Under the pieces are notes generated by a model. The model made no database searches. It was not told where the DNA came from and saw only the letters and a list, made by a program, of their open reading frames with translations. Positions 8,593-17,169 of a stretch of DNA of 64,000 nucleotides are shown here, in pieces. The stretch spans positions 1,860,001-1,924,000 of the forward strand of contig OZ251545.1 of NCBI GenBank assembly GCA_965243335.1, in the 5' to 3' direction. The stretch's first letter is position 1; every line of letters begins with the position of its first letter. The position numbers and the translations under genes are program-made. The DNA is from JAJDXW01 sp965243335. Its GTDB lineage: Bacteria > Pseudomonadota > Gammaproteobacteria > HK1.

Positions 8593-8629
8593 ATTTGGCC
8601 CCATCGGACGCCGTGCAGATCAGCTTCAT
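8593..8629 (-). pseudogene. DUF1508 protein, 5' end separated by the IS
   Basis: On the minus strand, AGAAAGGAGC (a good ribosome binding site) precedes ATG at 8629, which begins MKLICTASDGAK and runs into the target duplication at the right end of the IS. Joined to 7256 downward it continues as WKIYKDDSG. This is the missing start of the gene at 6877-7266. Bases 8630-8797 upstream presumably held its promoter; no further gene is seen there. Confidence 0.65.
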
Positions 8630-8797
8630 TGTCGAAGCTCCTTTCTGGATGTCAGCGAACAGACATGGGGACATGGCCAGTAGAGTTCAAGGACCAAGGA
8701 TGAACAGATCGAAGATGTCCGGTCTTCCGTTCCAAGATCGTCTTCTTGTTCCCGCTCCACGGCAGCTTTGTACGTAATTCAGGTTGGGAAATGCGGG

Positions 8798-10435
8798 CTA
8801 CCCGGCGGCCGGGCGGCGGAGGTGGGCGACCAGGCCGGCCGTCGAGGAGTCGGTGCCGGACGGGAGCGGGCCGCCCGCGAGGGCCGGTTGCAGGCGATCG
8901 GCCAGCGCCTTGCCGAGCTCCACCCCCCACTGGTCGAAGGGGTTGATCCCCCAGAGGACGCTCTCGACGAAAACCCGGTGCTCGTAGAGGGCGATCAGCC
9001 GGCCCAGGGTCCTTGCGTCGAGGCGGCGGTGGGCGATGGTGGTCGATGGCCGATCCCCCGGAAAGGTCCGGTGGGCGGCGAGCCGGTCGGCGTCGGAGCT
9101 TTCGACCCCGGAGGCCGCCAGCGCGCGCCGCGCCTCCTCCCGGGTCCGCCCGAAGGCGAGCGCCTGCCCCTGCGCGAGGCAGCTCGCGACGAGGAGGCGG
9201 TGGTGGTCGCCGCCGGTTCCGTTCCGGGCTTCGGCCGCGACGATGAAATCCACCGGCGTTACTTCGGTCCCCTGGTGGAGGAGCTGGAAGAAGGAGTGCT
9301 GGGCGTTGGTTCCGGGCTCGCCCCAGACGACCGGCGCGGTCGCCCGTGCGGCCGGGGCGCCGTCCCTCGTGACGCGCTTGCCGTTCGACTCCATCGCGAG
9401 CTGCTGGACGTAGGCGGGAAACCGTGCGAGGCGCTGGTCGTAGGGGACGAGGGCGACGCTCGGCCATCCCATGACGTTGCGGCGCCAGACCGACACGAGG
9501 CCCAGCAGGACCGGCAGGTTCCGTGCGAGCGGGGCCTCGCGGAAATGGCGGTCCATGGCCGCGGCGCCGGCGAGCAGCTCGCGGAACCGCTCCGGGCCGA
9601 CGGCGATCGCCGCCGGCAGCCCGATGGCCGACCAGAGGGAGTAGCGCCCGCCGACCCAGTCCCGGAACCCGAACACCCGCTCGCCCCCGATCCCGAATTC
9701 CGCGGCCGCCCCGACGTTGGACGAGATCGCGGCCATGTGCGCCCCGGCCCGGCCCGCGACCGCCCCTTCGAGCCACCGGCGGGCGGAGCGGGCGTTGGTC
9801 ATGGTCTCGAGGGTCGTGAACGTCTTGGAAGCGACGAGGACGAGGGTTCGGGCCGGGTCGAGCCCGGCGGTCGTGTCCGCGAGGTCCGACCCGTCCACGT
9901 TCGAGACGAAGTGGACGCGCGGCCCGTCGTGGTCCGGGCGAAGGGCGCGGACCGCCATCTCGGGGCCGAGGCAGGAGCCGCCGATGCCGATGTGCAGGAC
10001 GTCGGTGAACCGCCCGCCGCCGACCGCGCCGTACCGGCCGGATCGGACGTCCCCGGCGAACGCGAGGAAACGCTCCCGCGTCTCCTCCACCTCGGGGAGG
10101 ACGGGAGCGCCGTCTACGGAGACGCCGGGGTCCGCGCCGCCCCGGAGGGCCATGTGGAGCGCGGCCCGGCCTTCGGTCGTGTTGACCCGCTCCCCCCGGA
10201 ACAGCGCTTCGCGCCAGGCGGGCAGGTCCACCGCCTCGGCGAGGGCGAGGAGGGCAGCGAGCGCCGCCCGGTCCACCTTCTCCTTGGAGAGGTCGACGAG
10301 CAGGTCCTCATGGCGGAACGAGAGCGCGGCGAACCGTTCCGGCGACCGCGCGAACAGGGTGCGGAGGGAGAGGGCGCGCAGCCGTGCCCCTTCGCGTTCG
10401 ACCGCGCGCCAGGCCGTGTCCGCCGCGTCGGACAT
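8798..10435 (-). CDS. pgi: Glucose-6-phosphate isomerase
   Basis: A complete 545-residue phosphoglucose isomerase, the family's usual length, interconverting glucose 6-phosphate and fructose 6-phosphate in the cytoplasm. Signatures include HIGIGGSCLGPEMA, SKTFTTLET, GGRYSLWSAIGL, the catalytic-region GEPGTNAQHSFFQLLHQG and INPFDQWGVELGK. ATG 10435 gives MSDAADTAWRAVE. A PfkB sugar kinase lies 74 bp upstream on the same strand, and the two may be co-transcribed for fructose or mannose use (inferred). Confidence 0.95.
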   Translation of the reverse strand: MSDAADTAWRAVEREGARLRALSLRTLFARSPERFAALSFRHEDLLVDLSKEKVDRAALAALLALAEAVDLPAWREALFRGERVNTTEGRAALHMALRGGADPGVSVDGAPVLPEVEETRERFLAFAGDVRSGRYGAVGGGRFTDVLHIGIGGSCLGPEMAVRALRPDHDGPRVHFVSNVDGSDLADTTAGLDPARTLVLVASKTFTTLETMTNARSARRWLEGAVAGRAGAHMAAISSNVGAAAEFGIGGERVFGFRDWVGGRYSLWSAIGLPAAIAVGPERFRELLAGAAAMDRHFREAPLARNLPVLLGLVSVWRRNVMGWPSVALVPYDQRLARFPAYVQQLAMESNGKRVTRDGAPAARATAPVVWGEPGTNAQHSFFQLLHQGTEVTPVDFIVAAEARNGTGGDHHRLLVASCLAQGQALAFGRTREEARRALAASGVESSDADRLAAHRTFPGDRPSTTIAHRRLDARTLGRLIALYEHRVFVESVLWGINPFDQWGVELGKALADRLQPALAGGPLPSGTDSSTAGLVAHLRRPAAG

Positions 10436-10509
10436 TCGGATGGCCTCGCTTCCCGGCCCCGACCCGCCTCTCGTCCCCGCCTCGCCGGGCGGCCCCGCCT
10501 CGCCCGCGC

Positions 10510-11442
10510 TCAGCCGGGAAGCTCCGAACGGCGCGGGAAGTCGGCCCCCCGCCGCGTGCAGCTCCGCGCCGCCGCGTCGCAGGCGAACGCGAGGAGGCGG
10601 CCCGCCTCGGGGGCCGTCACGGGGCGCGCCCCCGGCCCCGGCTCCAGCCGGCCCGCCTCCTCCAGCCCGCAGAGCAGCGCGGCCTGGAATGCGTCTCCCG
10701 CCCCCACCGTGTCCGCCACCTCCGCCGTGAAGCCCGGATGCTCGGCCTTCCCGTCCGGGGTCCACGCCGCCGCGCCGCCCGCGCCCCGGGTCAGGACCAC
10801 CATCCGCGCGCCCCCTTCGATCCACGCTCCGGCCAGACGGTCGGGGTCGGCGTTCGGGTCGAGGTGGGCGAGGTCCTCCTCGCTCAGCTTCACGAGGTCG
10901 GCGGTGCGGGCGAAGCGCTCGATCCCGCGCCGCCAGCGGGCGAGGTCCGGCTCCACGTTGGCCCGCACGTTCGGGTCGAGGGAGAGGAACCGGCGGCCCC
11001 GCTCGCGCTCGGCCAGCGCGAGCAGGGCGCCCGCGGTCGGGTCCACGACGAGGGAGAACGAGCCGAAGTGGAGGCAGGAGACGGCCCCCGGAAGCTCCGG
11101 GAGGCGTTCGCGGGTGAGGGAGCGGTCCGCCGCCCCTTCCCCGTAGAAGGTGTAGCGGGGCTCTCCCTCCGGGCCGAGGGCGACCACCGCGAGGGTGGTC
11201 GGGTTCTCCATGCGGGCGAGGAAGCGGGTCTCGACCCCCTCGGACTCGAGGGCCGCCGCGAGGCGGTCTCCGAGAGCGTCGTTCGAGACCCCGGTGAGGA
11301 GCGCGGCGGGCCGCCCGAGCCGGGCGAGCCCTACCGCCACGTTGAACGGCGACCCCCCGATGCGGGCGTCGATCCGAAGGCCGGCCGGCGTCTCCTCTTC
11401 CACGAAGAGGTCGTAGAGCGCCTCGCCGCACACCAGGAACAT
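10510..11442 (-). CDS. PfkB-family carbohydrate kinase (fructokinase-like)
   Basis: A 310-residue ribokinase-fold kinase. The N-terminal signature GGSPFNVAVGLARLG and the C-terminal signature VADTVGAGDAFQAALLCGL, with the catalytic Asp, are intact. The opening MFLVCGEALYDLFVEE resembles bacterial fructokinases. Fructokinase upstream of pgi makes sense, since its product fructose 6-phosphate is the pgi substrate. The exact sugar is inferred from context. Confidence 0.85.
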   Translation of the reverse strand: MFLVCGEALYDLFVEEETPAGLRIDARIGGSPFNVAVGLARLGRPAALLTGVSNDALGDRLAAALESEGVETRFLARMENPTTLAVVALGPEGEPRYTFYGEGAADRSLTRERLPELPGAVSCLHFGSFSLVVDPTAGALLALAERERGRRFLSLDPNVRANVEPDLARWRRGIERFARTADLVKLSEEDLAHLDPNADPDRLAGAWIEGGARMVVLTRGAGGAAAWTPDGKAEHPGFTAEVADTVGAGDAFQAALLCGLEEAGRLEPGPGARPVTAPEAGRLLAFACDAAARSCTRRGADFPRRSELPG

Positions 11443-11545
11443 GGGGTGACCCTCCTCTTCGCGCGTCGCGTACCGCCGCCCGGGCGGACGGCCGAAGCCC
11501 GCACGTCTCCCGGCCCCCTGGCCGGCGGACGCCGGCCCGCCGGGC

Positions 11546-12775
11546 TCAGCCCCGGTTCCGGCGCGTCGCGGCGAACGGCAGGTCCTTGTCCACCCGCGGC
11601 TCGGCCGGGAGCCCGAGCACCCGCTCGGCGATGATGTTGCGCATGATCTCGTCCGTGCCCCCCGCGAGCCGCATCCCGGGGGCGGCGAGCCAGGCCGCCT
11701 GGGCGCCGTAGTCGGGGTCCATGACCGCGCCGGCCTGGCCCTGCAGCTCGACCCCGAGGGCGGCCATCTGCTGCCGGAGGGGGCTGCCGACGAGCTTGTG
11801 GATGGAGTTCTCGGGGCCCGGCGTCTCGCCGCGCGAGAGGGCGGTCAGGGTGCGGTAGGTGGTGTAGCGGAGCCCCGCGGAGCGCACGTGGAAGTCGGCG
11901 ATCCGCGCGCGTACCGCGGAGTCCTCGATCGCCTTGCCGCGCGGGCCGTCCGCCTCCCGGGCGAGACGCACGAGGTCCGCCGGGCCGAACCCGGCCGTGC
12001 CGCGCGCCCCGATGGCGGCGCGCTCGTGCATGAGGGTGGTGATGGCGACCCGCCATCCGTCGTCGACCGCCCCGAGCCGGTTCCCGTCCGGGATCCGGAC
12101 GCCGGAGAAGAACACGTCGTTGAACCCGGCCCCGCCGTCCATCTGGCGGATGGGCCGGATCTCGACCCCCGGGGACCGCATGTCGACGATGAAGCAGGTG
12201 AGGCCCTTGTGCTTCGGCGCTTCGGGGTCGGTCCGGACGATGACGACCCCCCACTTGCAGAAGTGGGCGCCGGTGTTCCAGGTCTTCTGGCCTTCGAGGA
12301 TCCAGCCGTCGTCGCCATCGCGTCGCGCGCGGGTCGTGAGGCCGGCCACGTCGGAGCCGGCGCCGGGCTCGCTGAAGAGCTGGCACCAGACCTCGTCTCC
12401 CCGCGCCATCTTCTTGAGATGACGGCTCTTCTGCTCGTGCGTTCCGTGCTTCATCAGGGTCGGGCCGAGCATCCCGATCCCGATGGAGAAGACGTTGACG
12501 GGGGTGCGGCGGCGAAGCTCCTCCTGGGTCCAGATGACCTGCTCCATGGGTCCGAGGCCGCGTCCGCCGTACTCGGGCGGCCAGGTGAGGCAGGCCCAGC
12601 CGTGGTCGAACTTGAGCGCCTGCCAGTCCTGGGAGCGCCGCACCGCCTCCGGGTCTTCGCCGATGAACGGCCCCGGCGGCCTCTCGCCGGACGCGAGAAG
12701 CTCGGTATGGCGGTCGAGAAAGTCCCGCGCCTCCGCGCGGAACCTCGCTTCGGCCGGCGAATCGTTGAAGTCCAT
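11546..12775 (-). CDS. Acyl-CoA dehydrogenase (FadE-type)
   Basis: A 409-residue FAD-dependent acyl-CoA dehydrogenase. Visible features are the flavin-contact segment QLFSEPGAGSDVAGLTTRA, GWILEGQKTWNTGAH, and the C-terminal GGTDEIMRNIIAERVLGLP with the region that normally provides the catalytic Glu. It introduces a 2,3-double bond into an acyl-CoA. A second, divergent acyl-CoA dehydrogenase gene lies 38 bp upstream on the same strand, an arrangement known for heteromeric enzymes acting on bulky substrates. Confidence 0.9.
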   Translation of the reverse strand: MDFNDSPAEARFRAEARDFLDRHTELLASGERPPGPFIGEDPEAVRRSQDWQALKFDHGWACLTWPPEYGGRGLGPMEQVIWTQEELRRRTPVNVFSIGIGMLGPTLMKHGTHEQKSRHLKKMARGDEVWCQLFSEPGAGSDVAGLTTRARRDGDDGWILEGQKTWNTGAHFCKWGVVIVRTDPEAPKHKGLTCFIVDMRSPGVEIRPIRQMDGGAGFNDVFFSGVRIPDGNRLGAVDDGWRVAITTLMHERAAIGARGTAGFGPADLVRLAREADGPRGKAIEDSAVRARIADFHVRSAGLRYTTYRTLTALSRGETPGPENSIHKLVGSPLRQQMAALGVELQGQAGAVMDPDYGAQAAWLAAPGMRLAGGTDEIMRNIIAERVLGLPAEPRVDKDLPFAATRRNRG

Positions 12776-12813
12776 GTCCGCTCCCCCCCGAGGATGGCGC
12801 CGCGCGCGCCGCG

Positions 12814-13989
12814 CTACCCGGCGGCGGCCGGCGCCGCCGTTCGACCGCTCGGGCCGGACCCGGGCCCGGGCTCGAGTTCAGGCTCGGCGGCGAGGCAGTC
12901 GACCAGCCGGTCGCGCCACTCGCCGGGCGGCCCGAGGGCGAGGGCGAGGCACTGCGCGCGGCGGTAGAAGAGGTGGCAGTCGAGCTCCCAGGTGAAGCCC
13001 GCGCCGCCGAAGAGCTGCACCATCTCGACGCTCGCCAGGGTGCACGCATCGGTGGCCGCGACCCGCGCGGCGCACGCGGCGAGCGGGAGCCCGGGGTCGT
13101 CGTTCGCGAGCGCCCACACCGCGAAGTAGCAGTTCGAGCGGGCAATCTCGAGCGCCGCGTAGAGGTCGGACATGCGGTGCTTGACGGCCTGGAACGAGCC
13201 GATCGGGCGGCCGAAGGCGTGCCGGTCGAGGATCTGCTCGCGGGTGAGGTCGAACGCGCGCTGGGCCGTGCCGAGCTGCTCGAATGCCTGTACGACCGCC
13301 GCCCGGTCGAGGACCCGGCGGAGCAGGCGCCAACCGTCCTCGTCGCCGTCACCGTCGCCGAGCCGCTCGGCCGGCGTTCCGTCGAACGTAAGACGGGCCG
13401 ACGGGCGCGAGGGGTCGATCGACTCGTCCACGGCGCGCGCGGCCTCCCCGACCTCCGCGAGGGCGAGCACGAGGCGTCCCGCATCGTCCCGGGCGAGGAC
13501 GAGGGCGAGGTTCGCGGCGGCTCCGTCGGGCACGCCGATCTTGGCTCCGGCGAGGGTCCCGTCGCCGCGATGGCGCGTGCACACGCTCTCCGGCCGGACC
13601 ACCCCGCGCGCCTCGGCGAGGGCGAGGGCCCCGATCCGTTCGCCGGCCGCGAGCCCCGGAAGGTAGCGGCGGCGCTGCTCGTCGGACCCCGCGGCCAGGA
13701 TCGCGTCCGCCACCGCGGCGGAGGAGGCGAAGGGGACCGGGGCGAGCGCCCGGCCGAGCTCCTCCGCGATCAGCACGAGCTCCGCGGAGCCGAAGCCGGC
13801 CCCGCCGTACGCTTCGGGAACGGCCGCCCCGAGCCAGCCCAGCTCCGCCGCCCCCTCCCAGAGCTCCCGGCTCATCGGCGCCCGCGACTCGAGGACCGAG
13901 CGCGCGAGCCCGAGGGGGGCGCGGTCTTCGAGGTAGTCGCGGGCGGTGGTCCGGAGGAGCTTCTGCTCCTCCGAGAAGTCGAAGTTCAT
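12814..13989 (-). CDS. Acyl-CoA dehydrogenase, partner-type
   Basis: A 391-residue member starting at ATG 13989 (MNFDFSEEQKLLRTTARDYL). It has the N-terminal helical domain, the DRHAFGRPIGSFQAVKHRMSD motif and C-terminal LFGGAGFTWELDCHLFYRRA. It lacks the GGTxEI segment of its neighbour, and its mid-domain GALALAEARG replaces the usual flavin-contact motif. This matches the beta-type subunits of heteromeric acyl-CoA dehydrogenases described for sterol side-chain degradation. The pairing here is inferred from adjacency. The Pro/Gly/Ala-rich C-terminal tail is poorly conserved. Confidence 0.88.
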   Translation of the reverse strand: MNFDFSEEQKLLRTTARDYLEDRAPLGLARSVLESRAPMSRELWEGAAELGWLGAAVPEAYGGAGFGSAELVLIAEELGRALAPVPFASSAAVADAILAAGSDEQRRRYLPGLAAGERIGALALAEARGVVRPESVCTRHRGDGTLAGAKIGVPDGAAANLALVLARDDAGRLVLALAEVGEAARAVDESIDPSRPSARLTFDGTPAERLGDGDGDEDGWRLLRRVLDRAAVVQAFEQLGTAQRAFDLTREQILDRHAFGRPIGSFQAVKHRMSDLYAALEIARSNCYFAVWALANDDPGLPLAACAARVAATDACTLASVEMVQLFGGAGFTWELDCHLFYRRAQCLALALGPPGEWRDRLVDCLAAEPELEPGPGSGPSGRTAAPAAAG

Positions 13990-14029
13990 CGAAGGCGTGG
14001 TCCGTCGAGGCGGTCGGGGGGCGGGATGG

Positions 14030-14061
14030 CCGGGCAGCCGGGCAGCCGGGCAGCCGGGCAG
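14030..14061. repeat. Four tandem copies of the 8-mer CCGGGCAG
   Basis: Four perfect units between the acyl-CoA dehydrogenase start and the GST stop, followed by a partial unit. This is a simple-sequence repeat that could vary in copy number. It is not inside a gene, and no role is assigned. Confidence 0.8.
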
Positions 14062-14074
14062 CCGGGCCGGGCGG

Positions 14075-14686
14075 TCAGGCGGTCGGACGGGTCGCCTGCA
14101 TCGAGGGGCGCGCCGCGAACCCTTCGAGCCAGGCGGCGAGGCGGGGCCGAGGGTCGCGCCAGCCGTCGTCGAGCGACCGGAAGTCGAGGTAGTCGGTCGC
14201 ACAGGCGGCCGCGATCGTGCCGATGTCCACCGTCTCGCCGAAGCCGTCCGCCTCCGCTTCGAGCGCGTCGAGCGCGCGGCGGAGCTTCGCCCGCTGGCCG
14301 TCGATCCAGTCCCCCCACCGGCGCTCCTCGGGGCGGAGGAAGGTCTCGTAGCGGCAGAGGATCCCCGCGTCCAGGAGCCCGTCCGCGAGCGCCTGGCGGC
14401 GGAGCGCGGTCCAGCGCTCGGGTCCGTCCGCGGGAAAGAGGCGGGGGCCGTCGTGCCGGGTGTCGAGGTACTCGCAGATGACGCGCGAGTCGTAGAGCGC
14501 AGCCCCGTCCTCGAGCACGAGGGCGGGGATCTTGCCGATGGGGTTCTCCCGGTTGAGCTCGGCGTTGCCCGCGACGGGGGTGAGGGCGATGGTGGCGATC
14601 TCGATCCGTTCGGCGAGCCCGGTCTCGTGGGCGGCCACGAGGGCCTTGCGAACGAACGGCGAAGCGGGGCTGTGATAGAGCTTCAT
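14075..14686 (-). CDS. Glutathione S-transferase family protein
   Basis: A 203-residue protein from ATG 14686. The thioredoxin-like N-terminal domain begins MKLYHSPASPFVRKALVAAH, has the cis-Pro segment NPIGKIPALVLEDG and the glutathione-contact DSRVICEYLD. The all-helical C-terminal domain follows. The Ser in SPFVRK is the likely active residue. It lies between the acyl-CoA dehydrogenases and leuD on the same strand. The role is not predictable; detoxification or isomerase activity is usual. Confidence 0.9.
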   Translation of the reverse strand: MKLYHSPASPFVRKALVAAHETGLAERIEIATIALTPVAGNAELNRENPIGKIPALVLEDGAALYDSRVICEYLDTRHDGPRLFPADGPERWTALRRQALADGLLDAGILCRYETFLRPEERRWGDWIDGQRAKLRRALDALEAEADGFGETVDIGTIAAACATDYLDFRSLDDGWRDPRPRLAAWLEGFAARPSMQATRPTA

Positions 14687-14705
14687 CGGGGCTCCTTCCG
14701 GGTGG

Positions 14706-15320
14706 TTAGCCGAGCCAGGGGAAGCGCTCGCGGCTCCGGGCCTCGAACGCGGCGATCGCGTCGGCATGTTGCAGGGTGATCTCGAGGTCGTCCAGCCCCT
14801 CGGCGAGGGCGTGCCGGGCGTGGTCGGGGATCGTGAAGCCGAAGCGGGACCCGGCCGAGGTGGAGAGGGCGCCGGCCGCGAGGTCGGCGGTGACCGTCAG
14901 CCCGGGCGCCGCCTCGACTTCGTCGAGAAGCCGCGTGAGGGCCTCGGGGGCGACCACCGCCGGCAGCAGGCCGTTCTTGATCGAGTTGTTGTAGAAGATG
15001 TCCGCGAAGCTCGTCGACACCACGCAGCGGAAGCCCCAGGCCATCAGCGCCCACGGGGCGTGCTCGCGGCTCGACCCGCAGCCGAAGTTGTCACCCGCGA
15101 CGAGCACGCTCGCTTCGCGGTAGCGGGGCCGGTTGAGCACGAAGCCGGGGTCGGGGCGGCCGGGGTCGCCGTCGAGGTAGCGCCAGTCGTGGAAGAGCCC
15201 CGTGTCGAGGCCGTCCCGCCCCGTGCTCGTCAGGTACTGCTTGGGGATGATCTGGTCGGTGTCGACGTTGACGCGGGGGAGGGGGGCCGCGACCCCGGTA
15301 TGCACGTCGAACGGTTCCAT
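14706..15320 (-). CDS. leuD: 3-isopropylmalate dehydratase small subunit
   Basis: A 204-residue small subunit of isopropylmalate isomerase (leucine biosynthesis). Signatures are NVDTDQIIPKQYL, NFGCGSSREHAPWAL and a region rich in conserved polar residues (STSFADIFYNNSIKNGLLP). ATG 15320 starts MEPFDVHTGVAAPL. It normally lies beside leuC; here leuC begins its coding end about 1.85 kb away, separated by an unrelated ATPase locus. Confidence 0.96.
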   Translation of the reverse strand: MEPFDVHTGVAAPLPRVNVDTDQIIPKQYLTSTGRDGLDTGLFHDWRYLDGDPGRPDPGFVLNRPRYREASVLVAGDNFGCGSSREHAPWALMAWGFRCVVSTSFADIFYNNSIKNGLLPAVVAPEALTRLLDEVEAAPGLTVTADLAAGALSTSAGSRFGFTIPDHARHALAEGLDDLEITLQHADAIAAFEARSRERFPWLG

Positions 15321-15540
15321 GGTCCACTCCGCGGTCTTCGAAGGCCCGCCCGGAGGCGGGGGGCGCGCTGCGCCGCAGCCCGCCGACGCTCGGGGGCACG
15401 GCCCGAGCGCAGCGGGCCGGCCCGGAGCCCGGACGCGGGCCGGGCGGGAGCGGGGATGTAACCACGGCGGGCGGTCGCATTCAACCGGCCCGGCCCGCCA
15501 TCGGCTCCACGCCTTGCCGGGCCGGCTGCGCAACCCCCGG

Positions 15541-15640
15541 CGCAGGCCGCTGGCCATTCGCGGCGCGCGGGAGACGGGCAAATCCATGCTGGCCGAGCGG
15601 TTCTGCGAGGGTGCCGACAGGGTGAACCGCCCCGCCGGCC
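15541..15640 (+). pseudogene. Remnant of an AAA/DUF4143-type ATPase (Walker A region)
   Basis: The plus strand reads RPLAIRGARETGKSMLAERF, the P-loop start of the ATPase family whose members open with RPLxIRGARQxGKT. No start codon with context and no continuation of the domain are found. It sits on the opposite strand to the intact ATPase at 15719-16918. The rest of the 15321-15718 interval has no gene that I can see. Confidence 0.5.
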
Positions 15641-15718
15641 GGCGCCGTGGTCGCCCTTGGCGGTGTCCGACATCTCCATCCGCACCGGCTGACGAAAATA
15701 CGGGCGCCCGCGCCGCGG

Positions 15719-16918
15719 CTACGAGGAGAAGCGGGGAGCGCCGATGATCCCGCCCGCCCACAGGCGTTCGAGAAAATCGGCCAGGGGCAGCACGCGCACG
15801 TCGTCCCAAAGGGCGGCCCGCTGCCCCAGGTACACCCCGTAACACGCCGTGCCCTCCTTCCCGAGATCGTCCCTGACCCGATGCAGGCCGCGATTGAAAC
15901 GCTTCTCCCATCGCGGCGACGCCTTGACCTCGATCGCCACGAACCCTTCCTCCGTTTCGCAGAGGACGTCGACCTCCGCGCCGTCGTAAGTGCGCCAGAA
16001 ATACAGCTTGTAGCCGCAGGACGAATACCCGAGATACGCGCGCAGCTCGTTGATGACGAAGGTCTCCGCGAGGGGCCCCAGCTCTTCGGGGGTGGGGGGG
16101 TAGGGGAGCCGGCCGGTCAGCGCCCGGGCGACGCCGCAATCGAAGAAGTAGAACTTGCTCTGCCGCACCTGCCTGGTCGCGGACTTGAGCTTCCAGGGAG
16201 GCAGCCAGAACCCGATCAGCGTGTCCGTCAGGATCTCGAAGTGGCTCTGTACGGTTCGGCGGTTGATCCCGGCATCGCGCGCAATGCCGGCGGCATTGGT
16301 GAGCTGGGCATTCTGGCGCGCGGCGATCTCGAGGAACCTCGCAAATGCGCCCAGGTTGCGGGTCAGCGCCTCGGCCTGGATCTCCTGGACGAGGTAGGTT
16401 TCCGCATACGTCCGAAGGTAGTCGCGAGGGTCGTCCGTGGTGACCGTCAGGGGAAGGGCGCCGTAGCGCAGGACCCGGGCCGGGTCGATCCGGAAAGGGA
16501 GCTCCGCCGATACCAGCGGAAACATGGACGTGGTCACCGCCCGGCCGGCCAGCAGGTTGGCGCCGCCGCGCCGCAGCTTGCGTGCGCTCGACCCGGAGAG
16601 CACGAAGCGGAGGCGGTGGGATTCGATGAGGCGGTGCACCTCGTCCAGCACCCCGGGCGCCTTCTGCACCTCGTCGATCACCGCCCAAGCGCCGGCGGGG
16701 AGGGCCGCGAGCTCCCGATACAGTGCGGACGGGTCCTTGTTCAGCCGCAGCGCCTCCCCGGTGTCGAGCAGATCGTAGGTGGCGGCGCCGGGGAAGCGCT
16801 CGCGGATCCAGGTGGACTTGCCGGTCCCGCGTGGGCCGAACAGAAAGACGGATCGGGTCGGTGTGGGCAGTAATCTTGTGTACATGGGCGCCAATTTTAC
16901 GGGAAAAATGTGCACCAT
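15719..16918 (-). CDS. AAA-fold ATPase with DUF4143 (ExeA/ATP-binding protein family)
   Basis: An ATP-binding protein with Walker A GPRGTGKST, Walker B-like AWAVIDEVQKAP, sensor-like FVLSGSSARKL, then a winged-helix (AGIARDAGINRRTVQSHFEIL) and a C-terminal DUF4143 domain with nuclease-like residues (DGAEVDVLCETEEGFVAIEVKA, PD-(D/E)XK pattern D...E-K). ATG 16918 and ATG 16885 are both possible; family similarity begins at the second (MYTRLLPTPTRS). These proteins are common, patchily distributed and suspected to belong to mobile or toxin-like systems; their function is not established. It interrupts the leuC-leuD pair. Confidence 0.85.
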   Translation of the reverse strand: MVHIFPVKLAPMYTRLLPTPTRSVFLFGPRGTGKSTWIRERFPGAATYDLLDTGEALRLNKDPSALYRELAALPAGAWAVIDEVQKAPGVLDEVHRLIESHRLRFVLSGSSARKLRRGGANLLAGRAVTTSMFPLVSAELPFRIDPARVLRYGALPLTVTTDDPRDYLRTYAETYLVQEIQAEALTRNLGAFARFLEIAARQNAQLTNAAGIARDAGINRRTVQSHFEILTDTLIGFWLPPWKLKSATRQVRQSKFYFFDCGVARALTGRLPYPPTPEELGPLAETFVINELRAYLGYSSCGYKLYFWRTYDGAEVDVLCETEEGFVAIEVKASPRWEKRFNRGLHRVRDDLGKEGTACYGVYLGQRAALWDDVRVLPLADFLERLWAGGIIGAPRFSS

Positions 16919-16978
16919 GATCCCGTTTCCCGGCCCGTCCACGGTGGAGGCCGACCGCACTGGCGGGCGAGAGCGGGG

Positions 16979-17035
16979 TTTCGTCGATCACCGCCAAGCG
17001 GGCGCCGGCGGGCGGGGCCGCGAGCTCCCGTCATG
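16979..17035 (-). pseudogene. Second remnant of a DUF4143-type ATPase (Walker B region)
   Basis: The minus strand here reads ELAAPPAGARLAVIDETP, a degenerate copy of ELAALPAGAWAVIDEVQ inside the neighbouring intact ATPase (nucleotides about 16670-16725). The similarity is visible at DNA level over some 50 bp with small insertions. It continues weakly toward the start of the intact gene. I infer an old duplicate or a decayed relative. The remaining bases up to 17169 carry no gene. Confidence 0.5.
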
Positions 17036-17169
17036 GCCCCGAGGGCGGAGCGAAGCGGCCGGGAAAGGGCTTCCGGCGGGATCGGCGCTGGCCGGCCAGG
17101 AGGGGTGGTGACCGTGGGCCCCGCCCGGTGACGGGCCGGGCAGGCGGGCGAACGGGCAGGATGTCCGGT

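Noticed and set aside
8630..8797. A LexA/SOS box upstream of the DUF1508 gene
   Set aside because: No CTGT-N8-ACAG match was found.
14030..14061. Tandem 8-mers as a CRISPR-like array or regulatory array
   Set aside because: The unit is 8 bp and contiguous, without spacers; a simple-sequence repeat is sufficient.
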